Made by a program: the position numbers and the translations under genes. From Pelomonas margarita (GTDB taxonomy: Bacteria; Pseudomonadota; Gammaproteobacteria; Burkholderiales; Burkholderiaceae_C): a stretch of DNA of 64,000 bases. Numbering within the stretch: the stretch's first letter is position 1; each line of letters opens with the position of its first letter. The notes under the pieces were generated by a model that worked only from the letters and a program-made list of their open reading frames with translations, searched no databases and had not been told where the DNA came from. Positions 24,250 through 32,674 of this stretch are shown piece after piece. The stretch is taken from positions 1 to 64,000 of the forward strand of contig NZ_JBIGHW010000002.1 in assembly GCF_043555875.1 (NCBI RefSeq), written 5' to 3'.

Positions 24250-25212
24250 ATGACGGTCATGCACGCCAACGACTTCATCGTCCACGACGACCTGCGACTG
24301 CCCCACCTGCCGCAACGCCAGTTCGGCGCCTGCGCCGACTGCGCGGCCGGCCGCTGTGCACCGCCCCGCCAGCGCGGGCGGCGGCTGTTCACCGGCCTGC
24401 TGGGCGCCGCAGCGTTCGCGCCGGCCTGGGGGCGTGAAGGCGTGGAGGTGGGCGAGAAGAGCAAGTTCACCGGCCTGGTCTCGGCCGAGCAGCTGGAGAA
24501 GGCCGGCGGCCAGCAGTACGCGCAGATGATGACCCAGGCCAACCAGCAGCGCGGCCTGGCGCCCATGAACCACCCGCAGGTGCAGCGACTGCGCTACATC
24601 GCGCAGCGCATCGTGCCGCACAGCTACGAGTGGAACGAGCGCGCGCGCCAGTGGAAGTGGGAGGTCAACCTGCTGGGCGACGCGCAACTCAATGCGTTCT
24701 GCATGCCGGGCGGCAAGATCGCGTTCTATTACGGCATCCTCGAAAAACTCAAGCTGGAGGACGACGAGGTCGCGGCCATCATGGGCCACGAGGTGGCGCA
24801 TGCGCTGCGCGAGCACGCCCGTGAGCGTGTGGGCAAGTCGGTTGTCACCAACGGCATCGTCGAACTGGGCTCGGCGCTGCTGGGCCTGGGCGACCTGGGC
24901 CGCTACGCCGCCGGGCTGGGCGGTCAGCTGCTGTCGCTGCGCTTCGGCCGCCAGGACGAGAGCGAGGCCGACCTCGTGGGCATCGAACTGTCCGCCCGCG
25001 CCGGCTATGACCCGGCGGCCGCCGTGCGGCTGTGGGAAAAGATGATGGCCGCCAGCAAGGGCGCGCCACCCCAGTGGCTGTCCACCCATCCGGCCAACGT
25101 GACCCGCATCCGCGACATCCAGGCCAACCTGCCCAAGGTGGCGGGCCTGTACGGGCGCGCGCCTCGGCCGGACAAGCGCTTCCCCGTCGCGCCGCCGCTT
25201 AAGGCGGGCTGA
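24250..25212 (+). CDS. M48-family metallopeptidase
   Basis: The 320-residue protein has the zinc motif HEVAH at residues 180-184 and a downstream ESEAD segment with the third ligand, as in periplasmic HtpX/BepA-like peptidases. Before that, an unusual N-terminus carries Cys residues (CADCAAGRC, residues 28-36) and then GRRLFTGLLGAAAFAPAW, which reads like a twin-arginine or Sec signal. The role is probably envelope protein quality control. There is no Shine-Dalgarno sequence; a second ATG at 24259 is possible. Confidence 0.88.
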   Translation: MTVMHANDFIVHDDLRLPHLPQRQFGACADCAAGRCAPPRQRGRRLFTGLLGAAAFAPAWGREGVEVGEKSKFTGLVSAEQLEKAGGQQYAQMMTQANQQRGLAPMNHPQVQRLRYIAQRIVPHSYEWNERARQWKWEVNLLGDAQLNAFCMPGGKIAFYYGILEKLKLEDDEVAAIMGHEVAHALREHARERVGKSVVTNGIVELGSALLGLGDLGRYAAGLGGQLLSLRFGRQDESEADLVGIELSARAGYDPAAAVRLWEKMMAASKGAPPQWLSTHPANVTRIRDIQANLPKVAGLYGRAPRPDKRFPVAPPLKAG

Positions 25213-25227
25213 CAGGGCCGCGCGCTG

Positions 25228-25860
25228 TTACCAGCGCGCCGGCAGGTTCTTCAACCGCTCGTACTGGCCGGCTGCCACGCGGCGCAAGTAGCCGCCCAGC
25301 TCCAGGTCCTTGACGAGCTTGGACACCATCTCGCGCGAGCAGCCCAGGCGCTGCGCCATGCCCTGATGCGTGAGCTCCAGGTGGCGGCCGTCCTGCGTCA
25401 TCTCGTCGACCAGCGCGCGCAGGCGGCCGTAGACGTCGTTGAGCGCCAGTTGCTTGGTCGACAGCGTCGCGGAGCGCGCGCGGCGGATGACTTTGGTCAG
25501 CAGCTCGAACGCGAATTCGGGGTGTTCGCTGATGTGCGTCAGCAGGCTGGCGCGCGTGACCATCACCAGCCGGCTGCCGGCCTCGGTGATGACGCTGGCA
25601 GAGCGCGGCCCGCCGTCCAGGCTCATCTCGCCGACGTATTCGCCGGGGCCGTAGATGCCATAGGTGATCTCGCGCCCGCGCGCATCGCTGCTGTAGGCCC
25701 GCAGCGAGCCGGACAGGATGAGATAGAGGTTGTCGCCCACCGAGCCCTCCTCGATCAGCACCACACCCTTGCGGTAGCTGCGCGCGATACCCCGTGCCGC
25801 CAGCAGGCGCAGCGAGGTAGGCAGGGACAGGAGTTCGTTGTCGAGAGGTTGGTCAGCCAT
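25228..25860 (-). CDS. Crp/Fnr-family transcriptional regulator
   Basis: The 210-residue protein has a cyclic-nucleotide-binding-like beta roll (VVLIEEGSVGDNLYLILSG, GEYVGEMSLDGGPRSASV) and a winged HTH (LTHQGMAQRLGCSREMVSKL). The Fnr iron-sulfur cysteines are absent, so it is Crp-like. The ligand is unknown. It is transcribed alone, next to a LuxR-type gene in the same direction. Confidence 0.93.
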   Translation of the reverse strand: MADQPLDNELLSLPTSLRLLAARGIARSYRKGVVLIEEGSVGDNLYLILSGSLRAYSSDARGREITYGIYGPGEYVGEMSLDGGPRSASVITEAGSRLVMVTRASLLTHISEHPEFAFELLTKVIRRARSATLSTKQLALNDVYGRLRALVDEMTQDGRHLELTHQGMAQRLGCSREMVSKLVKDLELGGYLRRVAAGQYERLKNLPARW

Positions 25861-25919
25861 CCGGGCGTGGCAGCGGGCAAGAGGCCACGCTGCGACGCGG
25901 CGGATGTTAGTTCACCAGG

Positions 25920-26594
25920 TCAGTTGACCTGCTTTTGCGGCCGCAGCGACGACACCAGCGGCGGCAGCAGCGCCAGTTGGCGCATCAGGTCGCCGATGCT
26001 GTCGGCACCACTCTTGGCGCGGATGCTCTGGATCTGGCTACGCACCGTGGAGATGGCCACGCCCTGGCGCTGTGCCACCTCGGTGGGCTTGACGCCGTTG
26101 GACAGCGCCTTGAGCACCTCCGTCTCGGCCGGCGTGAGCTGGTAGCGCAGCGCGAACCACTGCGCGGCCAGGTCGCCGCACAGCTGGCGGCGCTCCAGGA
26201 TCAACAGCACGGCCGCCTGGCTGACATCGCGGTTGAGCGGCACGACGACGACGTTGGCGCGGCCGCATCCGGCGCGCTCGTCGCCCAGCCGCAGCAGGCA
26301 GCGGCGGCCGCTGGCCTCGGCGCCTTCCAGCGCTTCGGCGAAGGGCACGGCATCGGTCAACAGCCGCGCACGCAGGTGCGGCCCGACGAGCTCCAGCGGG
26401 TGGTTGTCGTCCAGCGTCGCGCGCGCCGCCAGGTTGGCATGCAGCACACGGCCGGTGCCGTTGAGCAGCACGACGCCATGGTCCAGCTCCTCCAGCACCA
26501 GGCCCAGCCACTGGCTGGACAACGAGGCGGCCTGGCGGCGCTCCTCGCGACGACCCGGGACCTGGCCCGGCTGCACAAACTCACTCATCCACAC
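25920..26594 (-). CDS. LuxR-type regulator with PAS-like sensor domain
   Basis: The 224-residue protein has a PAS-like N-terminus (VLEELDHGVVLLNGTGRVLHAN) and a C-terminal LuxR-type HTH (LTPAETEVLKALSNGVKPTEVA, VAISTVRSQIQSIRAK, given in parts). The GTG at 26594 is favoured because AAGGAG lies 7 bases upstream; an in-frame ATG at 26588 is 13 bases away and a longer start at 26651 lacks an RBS. The signal is unknown. The 284 bp between it and the next gene hold no other gene. Confidence 0.85.
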   Translation of the reverse strand: MWMSEFVQPGQVPGRREERRQAASLSSQWLGLVLEELDHGVVLLNGTGRVLHANLAARATLDDNHPLELVGPHLRARLLTDAVPFAEALEGAEASGRRCLLRLGDERAGCGRANVVVVPLNRDVSQAAVLLILERRQLCGDLAAQWFALRYQLTPAETEVLKALSNGVKPTEVAQRQGVAISTVRSQIQSIRAKSGADSIGDLMRQLALLPPLVSSLRPQKQVN

Positions 26595-26878
26595 GGCTGC
26601 ACTCCTTGCTCGCCTACCCTCAGGGAGCTTCCCTAAAGCGTAGGAGAGCATGTTTGGCAGCAGGCGTAAATGTTGCGGGATGTGTTTGTGAAGGAATCAC
26701 TGACGAGCGTCAGCCGCAGCAAACGCGACGCCGAACTAGGGATTGCAGGCCATGCGCAACAGCCCTTTGTGCATAAAACACGCCCGCATGAGCTCATGCG
26801 GAAAGCGTCCTGGGCATGACGGTCAACCGCCGTCAGACTGGCGGCGTTGCCCTGCCATCTGCACTGCACCGACGCCCG

Positions 26879-27679
26879 ATGTGTGAGCTCTTCGCCCTCA
26901 ACAGCCGCCTGGCCGCCGCCGCCCACTTCTTGTTGAGCGGCTTTGCGGCGCGCGGTGGCCGCACGGCAGACCATGTCGATGGCTGGGGCGTGGCCTTTCA
27001 TGCCGGCGAGCACTGCGAGGTGATCGTGGAGGACCGGCCGGCCGCCGAGTCGGCACTGGCCTCGCACTACGGCCGACATCCAGTGCAGGCCCGCAACATC
27101 GTGGCCCATATCCGCAAGGCCACACAAGGCGTGCGCGCGGTGGAGAACTGCCACCCCTTCCGCCGCGACTGGGCGGGCCGCAGCTGGGTGTTTGCCCACA
27201 ACGGCGACCTGAAGGACTTCCATCCCGACCTGGACGGCAGCTTCACGCCCGCCGGCCAGACCGACAGCGAGCGCGCCTTCTGCTGGCTGATGCAGCGTCT
27301 GCAACAGCGCTTCGGCCACCGGCTCCCCGCCTGGCCCGAGCTGGCCGCCACGCTGACGCCCTGGCTGCACGAGGTGGCCGAGCACGGCCGCTTCAACCTG
27401 CTGCTGACGGACGGGCGCGCCATGCTGGCACATGCCTCCACGCGGTTGCACTGGCTGCGCCGCCAGGCGCCGTTCGGCCAGGTGCAGTTGCGTGACGGCG
27501 GCCTGCGCCTCGACCTCGCGTTGCTGAACGGCCCGCGCGACCGCATGACGCTCGTGGCCACCGAGCCGCTGACGCACGACGAGGACTGGCAGGCGTTCCG
27601 GCCGGGCGAGGTGCGGGTGTTCGACCAGGGTGACTGCATCTTCCTGAGCGAGGGCATCCGCACGCAGGCGGCGGCCTGA
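26879..27679 (+). CDS. Class II glutamine amidotransferase (YafJ-like)
   Basis: The 266-residue protein starts Met-Cys-Glu-Leu-Phe-Ala, so that Cys2 becomes the N-terminal nucleophile after Met removal. Further conserved segments are DGWGVAFH, AHIRKATQG, NCHPF and FAHNGDL. This is a stand-alone glutaminase domain of the YafJ type; the ammonia acceptor is unknown. The ATG at 26879 is required to put Cys at position 2; an upstream start at 26816 would bury it. Confidence 0.92.
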   Translation: MCELFALNSRLAAAAHFLLSGFAARGGRTADHVDGWGVAFHAGEHCEVIVEDRPAAESALASHYGRHPVQARNIVAHIRKATQGVRAVENCHPFRRDWAGRSWVFAHNGDLKDFHPDLDGSFTPAGQTDSERAFCWLMQRLQQRFGHRLPAWPELAATLTPWLHEVAEHGRFNLLLTDGRAMLAHASTRLHWLRRQAPFGQVQLRDGGLRLDLALLNGPRDRMTLVATEPLTHDEDWQAFRPGEVRVFDQGDCIFLSEGIRTQAAA

Positions 27680-27704
27680 GCCGTTCTGCTGCCAACATGG
27701 CGGC

Positions 27705-28949
27705 ATGACGCGCTTCCTCCCTTTGATTTCTTTGCGAATGGCCGCTGCGGCGGCCCTCTTCCTCCACCTCGCCGCGCAGGCCGGCACGGCCATCGTCATC
27801 GGCGGCGCCACCAAGAGTGACAACGACGCCGTCTGGCAGCGTGTCGTCGACGAGGCGGGCGGCCCGGGCGCACGCATCGCGGTGTTCGCCACGGCCGCCG
27901 CCAACCCCGAGCGCGCGGCAGGGCTGATCGTCGCCTCACTGAACCGCCGCGGTGCGCAGGCCGAGGCCATTCCCGTGACACCCCGGCAGAAGGACGTGGA
28001 CTGGCAGGCCCACCTCAACGACCCGGCGTTGATCGCCAAGGTGGCGGCGTCAACCGGCGTGTTCTTCTCCGGCGGCGCGCAGGAGTACATCGTCGACACG
28101 CTGCAGCCCGGCGGCGAGCCGACCGCGATGCTCAAGGCCATCCGCCAGGTGATGGACAAGGGCGGCGTCGTGGCCGGCACCAGCGCGGGGGCAGCCATCA
28201 TGAGCCGCGTGATGTTCCGCGACGCGCCGGACAACCTGCAGATCCTCAAGGGCCTGTGGCGCGAGAAGCGCGAGTACGACCAGGGCCTGGGCTTCGTGGA
28301 AGCGGGCCTCTTCGTGGACCAACATTTCCTCAAGCGCGGCCGCATCGGGCGCCTGCTGCCCGCGATGCGGGCGCTGGGCTACACGCTGGCACTGGGCATC
28401 GAGGAGAACAGCGCGGCCGTCATCAAGGGCCGGCAGGTCGAGATCGTCGGCGCGCGCGGTGCGGTGCTGGTGGATCTGTCCGAGGCCACGAGCGACCCGC
28501 GCCTGCCGGCCTTCAACCTGCGCGGCGCACAGCTCAGCTACCTGGACCGCGGCGACCGCCACGACCTCGCCACCGGCCTCACAACGCCGGCCGCCCACAA
28601 GCTGCGCGACCAGAAGATCGATCCCACCGCCGCCGACTACCGGCCGGCGCTGCAGTTCGACCACTACTTCCTCGACATCCTGGCCGACAACACCCTCGTC
28701 ACCGCCATGGCGCACCTGCTGGATACGCGCTCGCCCGAGGTGCGCGGCCTGGCCTACCGCGTGCGGCCGCGGCCGGGCGACCTGGCGCCGGAGCTGGGCT
28801 TCGAGTTCCGGCTCTACAAGGGGCCGGGCACGGTCGGCTGGTTCAGCAATGCGCTGGGCGGCGACGACTACACGGTGCTGAAGGTGCGGCTGGACGTGAC
28901 GCCGGTGCGCATGGCCGCGCCGCTGTTCACGCCGCTGCTGCCGAACTGA
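27705..28949 (+). CDS. Cyanophycinase-like S51 peptidase, exported
   Basis: The 414-residue protein has a signal peptide (MAAAAALFLHLAAQAG, residues 12-27), the nucleophile motif GTSAGA with Ser160, FSGGAQ near 121 and a late region typical of secreted cyanophycinases (ALGIEENSA). Such enzymes hydrolyse cyanophycin (multi-L-arginyl-poly-L-aspartate) to beta-Asp-Arg. No cyanophycin synthetase is in view, so the exported form probably scavenges polymer made by other cells. Its 3' end overlaps that of the acyltransferase gene by 23 bp. Confidence 0.88.
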   Translation: MTRFLPLISLRMAAAAALFLHLAAQAGTAIVIGGATKSDNDAVWQRVVDEAGGPGARIAVFATAAANPERAAGLIVASLNRRGAQAEAIPVTPRQKDVDWQAHLNDPALIAKVAASTGVFFSGGAQEYIVDTLQPGGEPTAMLKAIRQVMDKGGVVAGTSAGAAIMSRVMFRDAPDNLQILKGLWREKREYDQGLGFVEAGLFVDQHFLKRGRIGRLLPAMRALGYTLALGIEENSAAVIKGRQVEIVGARGAVLVDLSEATSDPRLPAFNLRGAQLSYLDRGDRHDLATGLTTPAAHKLRDQKIDPTAADYRPALQFDHYFLDILADNTLVTAMAHLLDTRSPEVRGLAYRVRPRPGDLAPELGFEFRLYKGPGTVGWFSNALGGDDYTVLKVRLDVTPVRMAAPLFTPLLPN

Positions 28950-30102
28950 CGGCCGGGCCGGCCACGCGCGGCCGGCGCTGGATGCCCAGCAGCAACGCCA
29001 GCCCCGGCACGCGGCGCGCGCCCAGGTAGGCCAGCGCGCAAACCGCGAAGGTCAGCACGATCAGCAGCAGCGCCTCCAGGCCCCAGGGCAGTGCCAGAGG
29101 CTTCAGCGCCTGCGTCAGCAGCACGATGACGCTCTGGTGCAGGATGTAGAGGCAGAACACCGCCGCGGCCGCCTGGCGCAGCCCCGGCGTCTCGCGCGGG
29201 AAGGCGCGTTGCGCCCAGCCACAGCAGGCGACGATGGCCCACCAGGTCAGCGCGCCACGCAGCGTGCGGGCAGCCACCAGCACGGCGTCGGGCGGCGCCG
29301 CGTCCGCATAGCGAGCATTGAAGGCCAGCAGCGCGACCCAGGTCGCCAGTGACACGGCCAGCGCCACCCAGCGCAGCCGCAGCGCCGCCGGCCACAGGCC
29401 TTGCGCCAGCGGCGTGCGGCTGGCCCAGCCGACGGCGAACACGAAGCCGTACTGCAGGTGGTTGTGGAGGTCGTGCACGAGGTCGTGCGTGGTGGGCCAA
29501 TGCGGCATGACGGTCACGCGCAGCAGCGCCAGCGGCACCGCGGGCGCCAGCAGCCAGGCCCAGGCAGGCAGCTCGATGGCCCGCGGCTTCAGCTTCAGCG
29601 ACGCGAGCGCGGCGCCCACCACCGCATAGACCCACAGGTAGGGCAGGAACCACAGGTGGTTCCAGGTCGGCAGGTCCAAGCAGTCGTCGCCGCGGCAAAG
29701 CTCGCCGCCCTGCAGGTAGCGCGCCCAGAAGTCCAGATAGCCACCGTCGCCCGGCAGCAGCTCGGGCGCCTGCGTCAGCACTTCGAAGTAGGCCTGCGGC
29801 GTGACGATGACGGCCATGCCGAACAACAGCGGCAGCAGCAGGCGCGCCGAGCGGTCCTTCAGCGTGCCGAGCACGCCGTGCTTCGCGAACAGGCCGTGAC
29901 AGGCCGCGCCGGCGATGAGGAACAGCAGCGACAGCCGCCACGGCGAGCTGAGCTGCATGAAGGGCTCCAGCGTGCTGCTGGCGGCGGGGCTCTTCACGTG
30001 CCAGTCCCAGGTCACGTAGTACATGCCGACGTGGTACGGGATCAACAGCGCAAAAGCGGCGACGCGCAGGCCGTCGAGAAAGGGCAGGCGTGGTGTGTTC
30101 AT
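28927..30102 (-). CDS. Acyltransferase 3 family membrane protein
   Basis: The 391-residue protein begins PRLPFLDGLRVAAFALLIPYHVG, the first helix of acyltransferase 3 with the conserved Arg and His (quoted briefly: DGLRVAAF and YHVG). About ten hydrophobic helices follow. Members O-acylate periplasmic or surface glycans such as OPG glucans; the substrate here is unknown. It is convergent with the cyanophycinase gene and precedes a LytTR two-component pair in the other direction on the same strand. Confidence 0.85.
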   Translation of the reverse strand: MNTPRLPFLDGLRVAAFALLIPYHVGMYYVTWDWHVKSPAASSTLEPFMQLSSPWRLSLLFLIAGAACHGLFAKHGVLGTLKDRSARLLLPLLFGMAVIVTPQAYFEVLTQAPELLPGDGGYLDFWARYLQGGELCRGDDCLDLPTWNHLWFLPYLWVYAVVGAALASLKLKPRAIELPAWAWLLAPAVPLALLRVTVMPHWPTTHDLVHDLHNHLQYGFVFAVGWASRTPLAQGLWPAALRLRWVALAVSLATWVALLAFNARYADAAPPDAVLVAARTLRGALTWWAIVACCGWAQRAFPRETPGLRQAAAAVFCLYILHQSVIVLLTQALKPLALPWGLEALLLIVLTFAVCALAYLGARRVPGLALLLGIQRRPRVAGPAVSSAAAA

Positions 30103-30162
30103 GGCCCGCAGCGTCGCCGGCCCGGCCGCGCGGCGCGACGGTGGCGGGGCGAGTGGCGTTCG

Positions 30163-30855
30163 CTATGGGGCGAACGCGTCCAGCACGTCACGGTAGCCGC
30201 GCGACACGCGCAGCACCTCGCCGCAAGTCAGCGTCAGCACCGCCTCGCCGCTGCCCAGCCGTTCGATGCGCCGGACATGCGCCGGGTTGACGGCGTGGCT
30301 GCGGTGCACGCGCAGGAAGCGCGCGGCCCAGCCGGGGCGGGCGAGCGCGTCAGCCAGCGTGGCGCGCTCCAGCAGGCAGCGCGGCGGCAGGTGCAGCTCG
30401 ATGTAGTTGTCGGCCGCCGAGATCCACGGCACGTCGGCCAGCTTCACGCGCTCGCCACCCACCCACCACTCGCCCACCGGCGCGGGCGGCTGCGCCAAGC
30501 GCTCGCGCACACGGGCCAGCGCAGCGGCCAGGCGCTCGGGCGTGTAGGGCTTGAGCAGGTAGTCCAGCGCCGCGAGTTCGAAGGCCTGCAGCGCGTGCTC
30601 GGCGTGCGCGGTCGAGAAGATGACGCTGCGCACGCCCGTCTCGCGCAGCGCGGCGGCCAGCTGCACGCCGTTGCCACCAGGCATCTCGATGTCCAGCAGC
30701 GCGAGATCGGGCGGCGCGGCGAGCGTCTGCACGAGGGCCAGCGCGGCCGGCGCGTCGGGCGCCTCCAGCAGCTCGGCCACGTCGGGCTCGGCGGCCAGCA
30801 ACCGGCGCAGCCGGGCGCGCGCGGCGGGTTCGTCGTCGACGATCAACACCCGCAC
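30163..30855 (-). CDS. LytTR-type response regulator
   Basis: The 230-residue protein has a receiver domain (VLIVDDEP, phosphoacceptor Asp55 in LALLDIEMPG, STAH, KPYTPERL) and a LytTR DNA-binding domain (WISAADNYIELHL, RVHRSHAVNPAHVRRIERL). Such regulators (AlgR, LytR) bind direct repeats. Its start overlaps the histidine kinase stop by 13 bp, so the two are co-expressed from the kinase promoter. Confidence 0.95.
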   Translation of the reverse strand: MRVLIVDDEPAARARLRRLLAAEPDVAELLEAPDAPAALALVQTLAAPPDLALLDIEMPGGNGVQLAAALRETGVRSVIFSTAHAEHALQAFELAALDYLLKPYTPERLAAALARVRERLAQPPAPVGEWWVGGERVKLADVPWISAADNYIELHLPPRCLLERATLADALARPGWAARFLRVHRSHAVNPAHVRRIERLGSGEAVLTLTCGEVLRVSRGYRDVLDAFAP

Positions 30856-31889
30856 GGCAACTCCACGGTCAGGCTCATGCCGCGGCCATCGGGCCCGAGC
30901 CGCACGCTGGCCGCGCCGCCATAGCGTGCCGCCAGCCGCTCGCGCAGGTTGCGCAGGCCCAGGCCGCCGTCGGGGTCAGGCGGCGACGCGGGCACGGGCG
31001 TGTCGCCATGGTTGCTGACACGCAGCGTCAAGCGCTCGCCGTCGCGCGCCGCCGCCACGACGACCTCGACACGGCCGCGGTGCCGCGCCACGTCGTGCTT
31101 GACGGCGTTTTCCACCGGCGCGAGCAACAGCAGCGCCGGCACCCGGCAGGCCAGCGCCGCGTCGTCGGCGTCGAGGCGCACCACCAGCCGCTCGGGGCCG
31201 AAGCGCGCCTGCATCAGCGCAAGAAAGGGCTCGACCAGCGCCAGCTCCTCACGCAGCGTGTGCTCGGCGCGCTGCTGCGCGGCCAGCGTCTGGCGCAGCA
31301 GATCGGCCAGTTGGCACAGCAGCCGGTCGGCGCGAGGCACGTCCTCGTACATGACCGAGGAGATCAAGTTCAGCGTGTTGAACAGGAAGTGCGGCTGCAC
31401 CTGGTCGGCCAGGCGCGCCAGGCGCAGCTCGGCCAGCTCGCAGCGAGCACGCTCTGCCGCCTGCGCCATCCAGACGCCGCGCGAGATCAGGCAAAAGCTG
31501 AGGTAGCTCACCGCATCCTTGCCGCCCTCGTAGACGAGCAGCGTGGGGATGTCGTCGGGGTGGTACCCCGCCCCCACGAGCGCATAGACCAGCAGACGCA
31601 GGCCGAACATGCCAGCGATGTGCAGCACGCTGAAGACCGGCAGCGCCACCGCATGCGCCAGCAGCTGCCGCGGCCAGGGCTGTCCCTGCAGCCGACCGAC
31701 GAGGGCGTGCACGCACAAGGCCAGCGCGCCGATGACGAAGACCGAGCTGTACTCCCACAGGAAGGGCTCCCACGGCTGCGTGCCGCCGCCCAGCCGGTAG
31801 GCCTCCAGCGCCGAGGCGCTGAGCAGCCCGCCGACGACGGTCAGCAGCGCGACATAGGGCAGGCACCAGCGGCGCGGCAGGATGGGCAT
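30843..31889 (-). CDS. LytS/AlgZ-type sensor histidine kinase
   Basis: The 348-residue protein has four to five N-terminal transmembrane helices (PYVALLTVVGGLLSASAL and others), the His_kinase motif VQPHFLFNTLNLISS with the phosphorylated His, and an ATP-binding domain with ENAVKHDVARH and GGLGLRNLRERL. It forms a two-component system with the downstream LytTR regulator. A longer frame starting at 32471 is open but non-coding in character; MPILPRRW at 31889 begins the first membrane segment. Confidence 0.9.
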   Translation of the reverse strand: MPILPRRWCLPYVALLTVVGGLLSASALEAYRLGGGTQPWEPFLWEYSSVFVIGALALCVHALVGRLQGQPWPRQLLAHAVALPVFSVLHIAGMFGLRLLVYALVGAGYHPDDIPTLLVYEGGKDAVSYLSFCLISRGVWMAQAAERARCELAELRLARLADQVQPHFLFNTLNLISSVMYEDVPRADRLLCQLADLLRQTLAAQQRAEHTLREELALVEPFLALMQARFGPERLVVRLDADDAALACRVPALLLLAPVENAVKHDVARHRGRVEVVVAAARDGERLTLRVSNHGDTPVPASPPDPDGGLGLRNLRERLAARYGGAASVRLGPDGRGMSLTVELPCGC

Positions 31890-32087
31890 GGCGCAGTGTC
31901 CCCCGCCGCCGCGCCGCCAACCGCGCCGTTCACCCCACCCGCGCTGCCATTCGCCCCGGCGACTGTGGGATCCTAGACTCCGCATGCCGGCGCGGCTCAT
32001 CACGCACGACAGCCTGATCGGCGCGCTGACACGCCCATGACCTGGCCGCAACGGAGAATGTCGGCTCCACTTCCAGTCGCTCACGCC

Positions 32088-32630
32088 ATGCTGCCACTCA
32101 CCGTCCGACGCGCCTTCGCCGCTGCACTGGCCTGCGCCGCGTGCGTCGGCACGGCCAACGCCGCGCCGGCCCCGCTGCCCACCGTCGCGCAGGTGGACCT
32201 GGCCCGATACGCCGGGGCCTGGTACGAGATCGCGCTGCTGCCCAACCGCTTCCAGAAACAGTGCGTCGCCGACACGCAGGCGCGCTACCGCCTGGACGGC
32301 GAGCGTGTGCAGGTGATCAACCGCTGCCGCATGGCCGATGGCCGCGTGGACGACATCACCGGCCATGCCAAGCTTGTCGCCGACAGCGGCAACGCCAAGC
32401 TGCGCGTGAGCTTCTTCTGGCCGTTCTATGGCGACTACTGGGTGCTGGCGCTGGACGCCGACTACCGCCACGTGCTGGTGGGCGCGCCCAGCCGCAAGTT
32501 CGCGTGGGTGCTGTCACGCACGCCGCAGCTGGACGAGGCCACGTTGCAGGCGCTGCTGGACTGCGCGGCCGCGCTGGGCTTCGACAAGGCCGCCTTCCAG
32601 CTCACGCCGCAGACGCAGCCGCTGGACTGA
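32088..32630 (+). CDS. blc: Lipocalin family protein (Blc-like)
   Basis: The 180-residue protein has a signal peptide (LTVRRAFAAALACAACVGTANA), the lipocalin signature DLARYAGAWYEIALLPNRFQ, two cysteines (KQC and NRC) expected to form a disulfide, and RVSFFWPFYGDYWVL with WVLSRTP later. It would bind a lipid in the periplasm. I see no clear lipobox; the membrane anchor of Blc may be missing. Starts at 32037 or 32058 are possible, but 32088 fits the signal peptide. Confidence 0.88.
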   Translation: MLPLTVRRAFAAALACAACVGTANAAPAPLPTVAQVDLARYAGAWYEIALLPNRFQKQCVADTQARYRLDGERVQVINRCRMADGRVDDITGHAKLVADSGNAKLRVSFFWPFYGDYWVLALDADYRHVLVGAPSRKFAWVLSRTPQLDEATLQALLDCAAALGFDKAAFQLTPQTQPLD

Positions 32631-32674
32631 ACACTGGCGAACAGCGGGCGCGCGCGGCGCCCGCCCGCGCGGCG

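Noticed and set aside
26633..28345. Minus-strand frame of 570 codons across the amidotransferase and cyanophycinase genes
   Set aside because: Both real genes on the plus strand have catalytic motifs; the antisense frame shows none and spans two unrelated genes.
29401..30924. Plus-strand frame of 507 codons rich in Gln, Arg and His
   Set aside because: It is a shadow of the acyltransferase and response-regulator genes; composition is typical of antisense frames in GC-rich DNA.
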